DNA of 64,000 bases, taken from contig NZ_JAHSTT010000019.1 of NCBI RefSeq assembly GCF_019145205.1, positions 16,505 to 80,504 on the forward strand, read 5' to 3'. A program made the translations under genes and the position numbers. Source of the stretch: Pseudomonas khavaziana (GTDB taxonomy: Bacteria; Pseudomonadota; Gammaproteobacteria; Pseudomonadales; Pseudomonadaceae). The notes beneath the pieces were generated by a model. It saw only the letters and a list, made by a program, of their open reading frames with translations, searched no databases and had not been told where the DNA came from. Position 1 is the first letter of the stretch, and each line of letters begins with the position of its first letter. Shown here piece by piece: positions 33,519-41,890 of this stretch.

Positions 33519-35966
33519 ATGCTGTTGTTGTGGATACTGGTGCTGGTGGTCGGCATTGCCTACCTGGCACACCGCCGTACTGCCCCCCTGCCCGCCCTGG
33601 GCGTGGTCGCCGTCTACCTGCTGGCGATGGGCGCCTGGAGCCACGCACCGGGTTGGCTGCTGCTGATCTTCTGGGTGCTCATCGCCGTGGTCGCCGTGCC
33701 GTTGCTGTTGCCCGACCTGCGCCGCCAATACTTCACCAAGCCGCTGTTCAGCTGGTTCCAGAAAGTCTTGCCGCCGATGTCCGAGACCGAACGCGATGCC
33801 ATCGATGCCGGCACCGTCTGGTGGGACGGCGAACTGTTCAGCGGGCGTCCTGACTGGGACAAATTGCTGGCCTACCCCAAGGCGCAATTGACCGAAGAAG
33901 AACAGGCGTTTATCGACGGCCCTACCGAAGAACTCTGCGCCATGGTCAGCGACTGGGAAATCGGCCAGGCCATGGACCTGCCGCCAGCGGCCTGGGAACA
34001 CATCAAGAACCACGGCTTCTTCGCCCTGATCATTCCCAAGGAATATGGCGGCAAAGGCTTCTCTGCCTATGCCCACTCCCAGGTCGCCATGAAACTCGCG
34101 ACCCGCAGCGGTGACCTCGCCTCGACCGTGATGGTGCCCAACTCCCTCGGCCCGGCCGAACTGCTGCTGCACTACGGCACCGAGGAACAACGCAACCACT
34201 ACCTGCCACGCCTGGCCCGTGGCGACGACATTCCATGCTTCGCCCTCACCGGTCCGCTGGCCGGCTCCGACGCGGGCGCCATGCCCGACACCGGGGTGAT
34301 CTGCAAAGGTGAATGGGAAGGCAAGGAAACCCTCGGCCTGCGCCTGAACTGGGAAAAACGCTACATCACCCTCGGCCCGGTCGCGACCCTGCTCGGCCTG
34401 GCCTTCAAGGCCCATGACCCGGACCATCTGCTGGGTGAGGAAGAAGACCTGGGCATCAGCCTGGCGTTGATTCCAACCGACACTCCCGGCGTTGAAATCG
34501 GCCGTCGTCACCTGCCTCTGGGCGCCGCGTTCATGAACGGCCCCAACTCCGGCAAGGACGTGTTCATCCCCCTGGAATACCTGATCGGTGGCCAGGAAAT
34601 GCTCGGCAAGGGCTGGATGATGCTGATGAACTGCCTGTCGGTGGGCCGCTCCATCTCCTTGCCTGCGGTAGGTACCGGCGCGGCCAAATTCACCAGCCTG
34701 GTGACCGGGCAATACGCCCAGGTGCGCGAGCAGTTCAACGTACCGCTGTCGGCCTTCGAAGGTATCCAGGAAGCCCTGGCGCGTATCGGCGGCAATGCCT
34801 GGCTGATGGACAGCGCCCGCATGCTCACCGCCAATGCCGTGGATTTGGGCGAGAAACCCTCGGTGTTGTCGGCGATCCTCAAGTACCACCTGACCGAGCG
34901 CGGCCGTGAGTGCATCAGCCACGCCATGGACGTGCACGGCGGCAAGGGAATCATCATGGGCCCGAACAATTACCTGGGACGTAGCTGGCAAGGGGCGCCG
35001 ATCTTCATCACGGTGGAAGGTGCGAATATCCTTTCGCGCAACCTGATGATCTTCGGTCAGGGCGCGATTCGCTGCCATCCGTTCGTCCTCAAGGAGATGG
35101 CCCTGGCCGGGCGCGAAGACCATGACCAGGCGTTGAAGGAGTTCGATGGCCTGCTGATGCAACACATCGGCTTTGCCGTGAGCAATGCCGCCAGCACCCT
35201 GGTGCTGAACCTGGGTTTCGGGCATTTCGAGAAGGCCCCCGGCAACCGTTTGAGCCAGGGCTACTTCCGCGCCCTGAACCGCCAGGCGGCGGCGTTTGCG
35301 CTGCTGGCAGACCTGAGCATGATGTTGCTGGGCGGCGAACTGAAACGCCGCGAACGCTTGTCGGCGCGCCTGGGTGACGTGCTCAGCCATATGTACCTGG
35401 CGTCGGCCGCGCTCAAGCGCTATCACGACCTGGACTCGCCGGATCACCTGGAGCCGCTGTTCGCCTGGGCCATGGAAGAAAGCCTGGGTGAATCGGAACG
35501 CGCACTGGATGAACTGCTGAGCAACTTCCCGAACAAAGTCTTGGGCTGCCTGCTGCGGGTGATCGTGTTCCCGTTCGGGCGTCGTCACACCGGGCCGTCC
35601 GACGCGCTGGATGCCGAAGTGGCCGCGGTGATCGGCCGCGCCAAGGGCGACCCAACCCTGGAAGAACTACTGGCCGGCTGTTATCGCCCGCAATCAGCAG
35701 AAGATCCAGTGGGCGCGCTGCAGCATGCCTACGACCTGCTCGGTGCCAGCCATCCGTTGCAGAAAAAACTGCATGCCGCGCTTAAAAGCGGGCAAGTCAA
35801 ACCGACGGCTGGTGAGTCTGCCATCGACGCAGCCCTGCACGCCGGCGTGCTGCAACCGGCCGAAGCGCAAACCCTGCGTGACGCCGAAGCGGCGCGACGC
35901 ACAGTGATCGACGTGGATGATTTCAGCAAGGAAGAGCTGATGCAGGCCGAAGGTAAAGTCCGCTGA
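33519..35966 (+). CDS. fadE: Acyl-CoA dehydrogenase FadE
   Basis: An 815-residue membrane-bound acyl-CoA dehydrogenase, the first enzyme of beta-oxidation. Two N-terminal hydrophobic helices (about 1-18 and 25-65) anchor it. The dehydrogenase domain follows (FALIIPKEYGGKGFSAYAHS, CFALTGPLAGSDAG, and DVHGGKGIIMGPNNYLG), then the FadE-specific C-terminal domain. Length equals E. coli FadE (814). ATG 33519 follows ACGGAGGA. Confidence 0.95.
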   Translation: MLLLWILVLVVGIAYLAHRRTAPLPALGVVAVYLLAMGAWSHAPGWLLLIFWVLIAVVAVPLLLPDLRRQYFTKPLFSWFQKVLPPMSETERDAIDAGTVWWDGELFSGRPDWDKLLAYPKAQLTEEEQAFIDGPTEELCAMVSDWEIGQAMDLPPAAWEHIKNHGFFALIIPKEYGGKGFSAYAHSQVAMKLATRSGDLASTVMVPNSLGPAELLLHYGTEEQRNHYLPRLARGDDIPCFALTGPLAGSDAGAMPDTGVICKGEWEGKETLGLRLNWEKRYITLGPVATLLGLAFKAHDPDHLLGEEEDLGISLALIPTDTPGVEIGRRHLPLGAAFMNGPNSGKDVFIPLEYLIGGQEMLGKGWMMLMNCLSVGRSISLPAVGTGAAKFTSLVTGQYAQVREQFNVPLSAFEGIQEALARIGGNAWLMDSARMLTANAVDLGEKPSVLSAILKYHLTERGRECISHAMDVHGGKGIIMGPNNYLGRSWQGAPIFITVEGANILSRNLMIFGQGAIRCHPFVLKEMALAGREDHDQALKEFDGLLMQHIGFAVSNAASTLVLNLGFGHFEKAPGNRLSQGYFRALNRQAAAFALLADLSMMLLGGELKRRERLSARLGDVLSHMYLASAALKRYHDLDSPDHLEPLFAWAMEESLGESERALDELLSNFPNKVLGCLLRVIVFPFGRRHTGPSDALDAEVAAVIGRAKGDPTLEELLAGCYRPQSAEDPVGALQHAYDLLGASHPLQKKLHAALKSGQVKPTAGESAIDAALHAGVLQPAEAQTLRDAEAARRTVIDVDDFSKEELMQAEGKVR

Positions 35967-35986
35967 TACCAGCGGTCATATAAATA

Positions 35987-36023
35987 CGGGCGCGAGAGGC
36001 ATATACTCTCGCGCCCGTTTTTG
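35987..36023 (+). terminator. Terminator after fadE
   Basis: CGGGCGCGAGAG pairs with CTCTCGCGCCCG, followed by five T. It ends 19 bases before the next start. Confidence 0.9.
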
Positions 36024-36041
36024 CTTTAGAGGACTTATCTC

Positions 36042-36449
36042 GTGTCCAACGTCGTTGCCGATCATCTCGTCTTGCTCGACCACTTGCGCAGCATCCTGGT
36101 TACCGTCGGCGAAGCCGAACAGGTACCCGAGGAAAGCCACTCGCTGTTCCTGGAGCGTTTTGACGAACTGCGCGCCCTGCTGCCGATCGATCCGATCGAA
36201 AGCCAGTACCTTGGCCAGGACCTGATGAGTCAGGTCATCCTGCGCTACCCGCAGATCGCCCATTTGGTCCCCCGCGATCTGCTGTGGTTCTTTGGCGGTG
36301 ACTGCCTGCACTTCATGCCCGACGAGGAACTGGACCTGTACCAGGCCCTGGAAGAGCGTCGCTATGAAGCTGAACAGAACGACGAACCGTTCGACTGGAA
36401 CCAGGAAAAGCAACTGCTGGCCATGCCACAAGACCAGAGCAAGCACTGA
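36042..36449 (+). CDS. Small acidic conserved protein (PA2816-like)
   Basis: A 135-residue acidic soluble protein with GTG start preceded by AGAGGAC. It contains HLVPRDLLWFFGGDCLHFMPDEEL. I do not recognise a domain. Its place after fadE is conserved in pseudomonads as I recall. The strong terminator just before it implies separate transcription or controlled read-through. Confidence 0.75.
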   Translation: MSNVVADHLVLLDHLRSILVTVGEAEQVPEESHSLFLERFDELRALLPIDPIESQYLGQDLMSQVILRYPQIAHLVPRDLLWFFGGDCLHFMPDEELDLYQALEERRYEAEQNDEPFDWNQEKQLLAMPQDQSKH

Positions 36450-36471
36450 CTTTTCAAACACTGAGATTCAT

Positions 36472-36667
36472 ATGTGGGAGGGGGCTCGCCCTAATGCCAG
36501 TCAGTTAAGGCTTTTTTGTAGGAGCGAGCTTGCTCGCGAAAAACTTACAGGCGCCGCGCTCATTCAGCAAAGACGCGTTATCGTTGACGTTTTTCGCGAG
36601 CAAGCTCGCTCCTACAGAAGGCGATGACCGCTTAACTGACTGGCATTAGGGCTTGCCCCCTCCCACA
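36472..36667. repeat. Outer REPIN, split by an inserted REPIN
   Basis: Left arm ATGTGGGAGGGGGCTCGCCC followed by CTAATGCCAGTCAGTTAAG; right arm the exact complement CTTAACTGACTGGCATTAG followed by GGCTTGCCCCCTCCCACA. In other copies here these arms are about 20-40 bases apart; here they are separated by about 120 bases that hold a second-type REPIN. Confidence 0.88.
36517..36616. repeat. Inner REPIN (type with TGTAGGAGCGAGC arms)
   Basis: TGTAGGAGCGAGCTTGCTCG at the left and CGAGCAAGCTCGCTCCTACA at the right, both extended by a matching AAAAAC/GTTTTT. It belongs to a different REP class from the outer arms and sits where the outer loop should be. Confidence 0.9.
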
Positions 36668-37590
36668 TTTAGCTTTGGCTCCTTGGCCATGCACTCCACC
36701 AGATAATCAATAAACACCCGCAACTTCGGCGGCAAGTACCGCGTCGGCGAATGCAGCAACCACGCCTCGCCATGGTAAGACGCAATAAAGTCCCACGCCG
36801 GCAACACTTGCACCAATTGGCCCGCGTCCAACACATGCCGCGCCGTGAAATACGGCAAGCTGCCAATCCCCACATGCTGCAGCACTGCATCCAGCCGCAC
36901 GCCGGTATGGTTCGCCGCATAACGCCCGCGTACGCCAACCGTCACCGCCTTGCCGGCCTGGCGGAATTTCCAGCGCGAGTCGCCCGGGGTTTCCCCGAGG
37001 TAGATGCAACTGTGTTGGAGCAAATCGTGGGGATGGCATGGGGTGCCATGCTCGGCCAGGTACTGCGGCGTTGCGCACAGCAGGTGTTCGATGGGCAATA
37101 ACTGGCGCCCGACCAAGCCAGGCGGCGGGCTGTCAGTGATGCGAATGCTCAGGTCGACGTTATCGTCGATCAGGTCCACGTGCCGATCCTCGAGAATCAA
37201 TTGCACATCCACTTTGGGATAGCGCCGCAGAAATTCCGGCATATGCGGATGTACCACAAAGCGCCCCACCGCCTTTGGCACGCTGACCCGCACCAGGCCC
37301 TCGGCTTCATGGTTGAACTGGCCACTGATTTCCATCACCGAGCGGGCCGCGTTGACCATCTCCTGGCAACGCTTGAACACCTCTTCGCCACCCTCGCTCA
37401 GGCGCAGCTTGCGCGTGGTGCGTTGCAGCAAGCGCGTGGCCAGGGCCTGCTCCAGGCGTGAAATGCTGCGGCTCACGGCCGACGGCGAAACGCTCAGTTG
37501 CCGCGCCGCCTCAGAGAAGCTGCCGGTTTCCACGACTTTGACGAAAATCGCCATTTCACCCAACAGCGGCAAGGGAAGATTGATGCTCAT
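36646..37590 (-). CDS. LysR-family regulator with REP-encoded C-terminus
   Basis: A 314-residue LysR regulator: winged HTH at about residues 10-68 (TGSFSEAARQLSVSPSAVSRSI) and a LysR substrate-binding domain. ATG 37590 was chosen over one five codons earlier. The last eight residues (LNVGGGKP) and the stop are read from the right arm of the outer REPIN, so the original C-terminus was altered by the repeat. No target is evident; the divergent neighbour is the AlaX-like gene. Confidence 0.9.
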   Translation of the reverse strand: MSINLPLPLLGEMAIFVKVVETGSFSEAARQLSVSPSAVSRSISRLEQALATRLLQRTTRKLRLSEGGEEVFKRCQEMVNAARSVMEISGQFNHEAEGLVRVSVPKAVGRFVVHPHMPEFLRRYPKVDVQLILEDRHVDLIDDNVDLSIRITDSPPPGLVGRQLLPIEHLLCATPQYLAEHGTPCHPHDLLQHSCIYLGETPGDSRWKFRQAGKAVTVGVRGRYAANHTGVRLDAVLQHVGIGSLPYFTARHVLDAGQLVQVLPAWDFIASYHGEAWLLHSPTRYLPPKLRVFIDYLVECMAKEPKLNVGGGKP

Positions 37591-37679
37591 GACGCACAGG
37601 TCCATTGATAATTGAGCGGATTATCACTCATTCACGCACTATTTATACTGCCTTCAGAACCCTGATGCGGATGTAGATA

Positions 37680-38321
37680 ATGACCGAGCGCCTGTTTTTT
37701 ACCCACGACCACCTCACAGCCGAGCTGGAAGTGCTCAGTTGCACTGCGCACGAAGAGCAATTTGCCGTGATCTTGCGGTCGACGATCTTCCATCCCCAAG
37801 GCGGCGGCCAGCCGTTCGACACTGGCTGGCTCGGCAATAGCCAGGTACTGCGCGTCATGCAGGAAGCCGAGCATGTGGTGCACTACGTTGATCAGCCGTT
37901 ACAACCCGGCCCGATCACTGCGCGGGTCAATGCACAGCGCCGCGCGCTGCACACCCGCCTGCATTCGGCGGGGCATTTGATTGGCAATGCCGGCGAACGC
38001 CTGGGCTGGATGCCGATCAAGGCCCACCATTGGCCGGGGGAAGGCAAGATCACGTTTATCCGTGGCGAAGCTGCACAGGACATGGATGCCCAAAGGCTTC
38101 AACTGCAGGTCAACCAATGGATCGCCGCCGACTATCCACGGCATATGAGGCTGGAAGAAGGCATCCGGGAAGTCGGCTTCGGCGAGTTGCCGTCATATGC
38201 TTGCGGTGGCACCCATGTGCAAATGTTGAACGAGCTGGGCCAGGTGACAATTTTGGCATTGTCGGAGAAAAAAGGCGCCCTGTCGGTGCGCTACAGCCTC
38301 GATGAAACCACGCCCTGCTGA
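37680..38321 (+). CDS. Alanyl-tRNA editing protein (AlaX-like)
   Basis: A 213-residue stand-alone homologue of the AlaRS editing domain, which hydrolyses mischarged Ser- or Gly-tRNA(Ala). The zinc ligands are visible: HSAGH (about residue 95) and CGGTH (about residue 175). FHPQGGGQPFDTG is the conserved glycine-rich segment. It is divergent from the LysR gene with about 90 bases between. Confidence 0.9.
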   Translation: MTERLFFTHDHLTAELEVLSCTAHEEQFAVILRSTIFHPQGGGQPFDTGWLGNSQVLRVMQEAEHVVHYVDQPLQPGPITARVNAQRRALHTRLHSAGHLIGNAGERLGWMPIKAHHWPGEGKITFIRGEAAQDMDAQRLQLQVNQWIAADYPRHMRLEEGIREVGFGELPSYACGGTHVQMLNELGQVTILALSEKKGALSVRYSLDETTPC

Positions 38322-38331
38322 TACCCGAATA

Positions 38332-38432
38332 CTGTAGGAGCAAGCTTGCTCGCGAAGAACGTGAACGATTACGCGGGGTACCTGATTCCCAACGGTGCCC
38401 TCAGGTTTCTCGCGAGCAAGCTCGCTCCTACA
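38332..38432. repeat. REPIN (TGTAGGAGC type) overlapping phoD 3' end
   Basis: TGTAGGAGCAAGCTTGCTCG at the left and CGAGCAAGCTCGCTCCTACA at the right, about 60 bases of core between. The right arm supplies the stop codon of the phosphatase gene at 38428. Confidence 0.88.
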
Positions 38433-39999
38433 AAGCCACGCTCGGCTGGCCTGAATCATTGACAAACGACTTCAACGTCGACACCGTCGCCGCTGGGTCA
38501 CGCGGATCACTGATCGCACGAAAATTCGTCAGCATCCGCTGGGCCGTCAACTCCACCGACACGTACCCGCGCTGGCGGCTGTCGAAAAACTTCACATGGG
38601 GGTTGAGCGGCATGATCTTCATAAAGGCGTCATAGGGCGGCCCGTCTGACGTCACCGACGAGCCGACAAACTCGGTGGCGACCACCGCCGAGTCCGGATT
38701 GTCGGCTTTTGCATGCAGGTCCGTGGCCCAGAACGAATGTATGTCACCGCCCCAGAACACCGGATTGCTCAGCCGATGGCGGGTGATGGACGCCAGCATC
38801 CGCGAACGGTTGGTCATGTAGCCATCCCAGCCATCGGTCCAGCGCCCTGGCTTGTGGTTGGTGAGATCACGCTGGATCAGCGGCGCTACCAGCAGGTCCT
38901 GGGCGATCACGTTCCACTGCGCCTTCGACTGGGCAAACCCCTGGTCCAGCCAAGCTTCTTGCTGCCAGCCAAGCAACGTGCGGGCAGGGTCACGCAAGTC
39001 ACGGCATGGGCTGGTCTGAATGTGCCCTTGGCGACTGCCATTGGCCTGGATACAGGGTTGCCCGGAACGGTATTGACGGCCGTCGAGCACATGGAAACGG
39101 GCGAGCCGGCCATAGTCCAGGCGCCGGTAGATGCGCATGTCCGCGCCTTTCGGCACGCTGCTGGCGCGCAGGGGCATGTGTTCGTAATACGCCTGGTAAG
39201 CCGCCGCCCGTTGCTGCAGAAACTGCGCCACGCCAACCTTCGGGTCCTGGGACCAACGGTTGGCATAGTCGTTCTGCACTTCGTGGTCGTCCCAGGTCGC
39301 CACGCTGGGCGCGGCAGCGTGCAGGGCCTGCAGGTCCGGGTCGGTCTTGTACAGCGCGTAGCGGTTGCGGTAGTCACTCAGGGTCTGCGCATTGCCGCTG
39401 CCGTGGGAGCGAAAAACCTTGCCGGAATCCGCCGCGTAGGAACTGTCGTAGATATAGTCGCCGAGGAAAAACACCAGGTCGGGCTGCTCGGCAGCCAGGT
39501 GACGGTAGGCGCTGAAATAACCGCGCTCCCAGTGTGAGCAGGACACAAAACCCAGCCGGGCCGAGGCCATGGCATGCAGTGCGGGTGTGGTGCGCGCCTG
39601 GCCCACCTGGCTCTGCGCGCCCAGCCCTTCAAATTGGTACCAGTACGGCCTGCCCGCCTCCAACCCTGCCACTTCGATGTGCACCGAATGGCCAAAACGC
39701 TCGGTCGCCATGATCTCGCCTCGCTTCACGATCTGCGTCATCGCCGCATCAGTGGCGACGCGCCAACGTACCGGCACTGGACGACTCAACCCACCGCGCC
39801 CATCCACAGCGTTGAAAAAAGGTGCCAGGCGCGTCCAGATCACAAAACCATCCGGCAACGGATCGCCGGACGCCACGCCGAGGGTGAACGGATAATCCAC
39901 CCCGGCACTGCGCGCAAACGGGCTGAGGATGGAAAACGCCGTAGCGACCGCCAGCCCGCTGAGTACTCGACGCCGGTCGTGGTCCACGACACCGCTCAT
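38428..39999 (-). CDS. phoD: PhoD-family alkaline phosphatase/phosphodiesterase
   Basis: A 523-residue exported enzyme. A twin-arginine signal (DRRRVLSGLAVATAF) is near the N-terminus, so it is folded before export. Ca/Fe-site segments typical of PhoD are present: FVSCSHWERGYFSAY, FFLGDYIYDSSY, TWDDHEVQNDYAN, and WGGDIHSFWATDL. It releases phosphate from phosphomono- and diesters outside the inner membrane, usually under PhoB. It overlaps the acetyltransferase gene upstream by four bases (ATGA). Its stop codon lies in a REP arm. Confidence 0.92.
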   Translation of the reverse strand: MSGVVDHDRRRVLSGLAVATAFSILSPFARSAGVDYPFTLGVASGDPLPDGFVIWTRLAPFFNAVDGRGGLSRPVPVRWRVATDAAMTQIVKRGEIMATERFGHSVHIEVAGLEAGRPYWYQFEGLGAQSQVGQARTTPALHAMASARLGFVSCSHWERGYFSAYRHLAAEQPDLVFFLGDYIYDSSYAADSGKVFRSHGSGNAQTLSDYRNRYALYKTDPDLQALHAAAPSVATWDDHEVQNDYANRWSQDPKVGVAQFLQQRAAAYQAYYEHMPLRASSVPKGADMRIYRRLDYGRLARFHVLDGRQYRSGQPCIQANGSRQGHIQTSPCRDLRDPARTLLGWQQEAWLDQGFAQSKAQWNVIAQDLLVAPLIQRDLTNHKPGRWTDGWDGYMTNRSRMLASITRHRLSNPVFWGGDIHSFWATDLHAKADNPDSAVVATEFVGSSVTSDGPPYDAFMKIMPLNPHVKFFDSRQRGYVSVELTAQRMLTNFRAISDPRDPAATVSTLKSFVNDSGQPSVAL

Positions 40000-40550
40000 A
40001 GCCGTTGCTCCCAATCGCCACGCACGATGGCAAACCCGAGCAGGTCCTCGTACACACCATTTTTCAGAAATGCCTGGCGCATGCAGCCTTCATAACGCAG
40101 GCCGATTTTCTCCATGACTCGCGCAGATTCCTTGTTGCGGCCAAAACACTGGCTGCCTACGCGCTGCAACCCCAGTTCAGCGAAGCCGAAGTCCATCACC
40201 GCGCTCGCGGCTTCGGCGGCATACCCCTGGTTACGGCAGTGCGCCGCCACCCAGCCACCCAAGTGCCCGTAGTGATGACGAGCGCTCAGACGCAGGCTGA
40301 CCATGCCAATCAATTCGCCAGAGTCACGCAGATGCATCCCCAGGTTCAGACACTCACTGGCGCGGTATTTTTCGCCGACTCCGGCAATAAACGCCTGCGC
40401 TGTTTCCAGGGTATAGGGCGATGGAATATTGGCCGTGTTGTCGGCAATTTTCGGCCCATTGGCCAGCGCGAAAAGCACCTCGGCCTGGTGCGCTTCCAAG
40501 GCGCGCAATTGTAGGCGCGGGGTGGACAAATGAGGCAACGCAGTGGGCAT
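39996..40550 (-). CDS. GNAT acetyltransferase (RimJ/RimL-like)
   Basis: A 184-residue N-acetyltransferase. STPRLQLRAL, then LGGWVAAHCRNQGYAAEAA (acetyl-CoA pyrophosphate loop) and NKESARVMEKIGLRYEG are typical of RimJ/RimL-type enzymes. Its stop overlaps the phoD start, so the two are coupled, although no functional link is obvious. Confidence 0.88.
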   Translation of the reverse strand: MPTALPHLSTPRLQLRALEAHQAEVLFALANGPKIADNTANIPSPYTLETAQAFIAGVGEKYRASECLNLGMHLRDSGELIGMVSLRLSARHHYGHLGGWVAAHCRNQGYAAEAASAVMDFGFAELGLQRVGSQCFGRNKESARVMEKIGLRYEGCMRQAFLKNGVYEDLLGFAIVRGDWEQRL

Positions 40551-40664
40551 ACGGGGCGGCTCCCGAGATAAATTCCTCGAGAATGTACCCGCCGCGTGTC
40601 AGTTTCATTACGTCGCAAAAGTGACCGGTAAGTTTTCTGAAAGATGCGTCCTAGAGCCTTTAAA

Positions 40665-40693
40665 CCGTCAATTAAAGTTAACCGTTCGGTCAT
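40665..40693 (+). promoter_or_regulatory. Degenerate Pho-box-like repeat before exbD
   Basis: Three 7-mers at an 11-base period: CCGTCAA (40665), AGTTAAC (40676) and CGGTCAT (40687), compared with CTGTCAT. First and third match five of seven; the middle one matches poorly. It lies about 50 bases before exbD in the gap shared with the GNAT-phoD operon. Confidence 0.3.
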
Positions 40694-40740
40694 TTTTGAC
40701 TGTTAGCGTCTTGCCCCTAATTCACTGACGGGGTAACGGA

Positions 40741-41148
40741 ATGAGAACCTGGGACGAACCCAAGAAACGCAAGGCGCACATCGAGCTGATCCCGATGATC
40801 GACGTGATGATGTTCCTGCTGGTGTTTTTCGTACTAGTGAGCTTGAACGTGATTCCCGCGCTCGGCATGAAGACGCAATTGCCCAGCGCCAGCAGTTCAC
40901 AGCAGCTCAAACCGCAAAACAAATTCATCCTCACCCTGGGCCTGGGAGGCCAGTTGCAACTCGACGGCAAGGACCTGACAGTGGATGCCTTGGTGCCGGC
41001 GTTGAAGGCCGCCGAAAAGCCCGATAGCAAGTCGACGATCATCGTCAACAGTGACAAAGGCGTGGAAGTCTCGCGCCTGGTGGAAGTGATGGACACCCTG
41101 CGCCTGGGTGGCTTCACTTCCGTGTCCATCGCTACGCGTAAGTCCTGA
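40741..41148 (+). CDS. exbD: ExbD/TolR-type biopolymer transport protein
   Basis: A 135-residue protein with a short cytoplasmic start, one helix (about 20-40) containing the proton-carrying Asp in LIPMIDVMMFLLVFF, and a periplasmic domain. It works with ExbB (44201) and TonB (41151) to energise the receptor encoded between them. Confidence 0.93.
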   Translation: MRTWDEPKKRKAHIELIPMIDVMMFLLVFFVLVSLNVIPALGMKTQLPSASSSQQLKPQNKFILTLGLGGQLQLDGKDLTVDALVPALKAAEKPDSKSTIIVNSDKGVEVSRLVEVMDTLRLGGFTSVSIATRKS

Positions 41149-41150
41149 TC

Positions 41151-41867
41151 ATGTACGTGCTGTTTCGTGCGCGTCAGCTGCTGGGGAGTGTCCCGGCCGT
41201 GATCGCCCTGGTGCTGATTGCACTGGGTATCCAATCCCAGACCTTGAAGGTCGAGCCGGTGTATGACGAGTCGGCGGTCGAGTTGGCATTGGTCGAACCG
41301 GAGCCGGAAGTCGTCCCGGAACCGGTGGTGGAGCAAGAGCCGCCACCGCCGGTGATCGAAGATGAAGAGGCCGAGCAGGCGCCACCGCCACCGCCCCCCA
41401 AGCCGCTGCCCAAACCCGAACCCAAGCCCAAGCCAAAACCGCTGCCCAAGCCGGTGGTTGCCAAGGCCGCGCCAACGCCTGCGCCGGTGGCCGCACCCGT
41501 GGCGGCCCCGACAGCACCTGTGGCGCCACCGGCCCCGCCTGCGCCGCCGAAAGTCGATGGCCAGGCCCTGGAAGGCGGTTACCTCAAAGGCTTGCGCAAC
41601 GAACTGGACACCTACAAGCAGTACCCCACCGGGCGCCAGGCGTCCCTCGAACGCCCGAGTGGCGAGGTGGTGGTGTGGTTGCTGGTAGATCGCCAGGGTC
41701 GCGTTCTCGACTCCGGCGTACAAAGCCCGGCCTCAAGCATGCTGCTCAACCGGGCCGCCACCAACAGCTTGCGTCGTATCAAGCAAGTCAAGCCGTTCCC
41801 CGAGCAAGCCTTCGGGGGGCGCAACGAGCAACGCTTCACCGCCACCTTCAACTACAGCGTGCAATAA
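41151..41867 (+). CDS. tonB: TonB energy-transducing protein
   Basis: A 238-residue protein: N-terminal helix (about 10-30), a long Pro/Glu/Lys-rich spacer (residues 45-135, with PPPPPP and repeated KPKP) spanning the periplasm, and a C-terminal TonB domain (VVVWLLVDRQGRVLDSGV). It begins two bases after exbD. It is likely dedicated to the receptor next door. Confidence 0.93.
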   Translation: MYVLFRARQLLGSVPAVIALVLIALGIQSQTLKVEPVYDESAVELALVEPEPEVVPEPVVEQEPPPPVIEDEEAEQAPPPPPPKPLPKPEPKPKPKPLPKPVVAKAAPTPAPVAAPVAAPTAPVAPPAPPAPPKVDGQALEGGYLKGLRNELDTYKQYPTGRQASLERPSGEVVVWLLVDRQGRVLDSGVQSPASSMLLNRAATNSLRRIKQVKPFPEQAFGGRNEQRFTATFNYSVQ

Positions 41868-41890
41868 GCACCCGACCCAGGACGACAGTG

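Noticed and set aside
33357..35588. A 743-codon minus-strand frame opposite fadE
   Set aside because: fadE has full-length homology features and a ribosome site on the plus strand; the opposite frame is a high-GC artefact.
36472..36667. Possible CRISPR array because of repeated short palindromes
   Set aside because: The repeats are inverted pairs of two REP classes, not direct repeats with regular unique spacers, and no cas genes are present.
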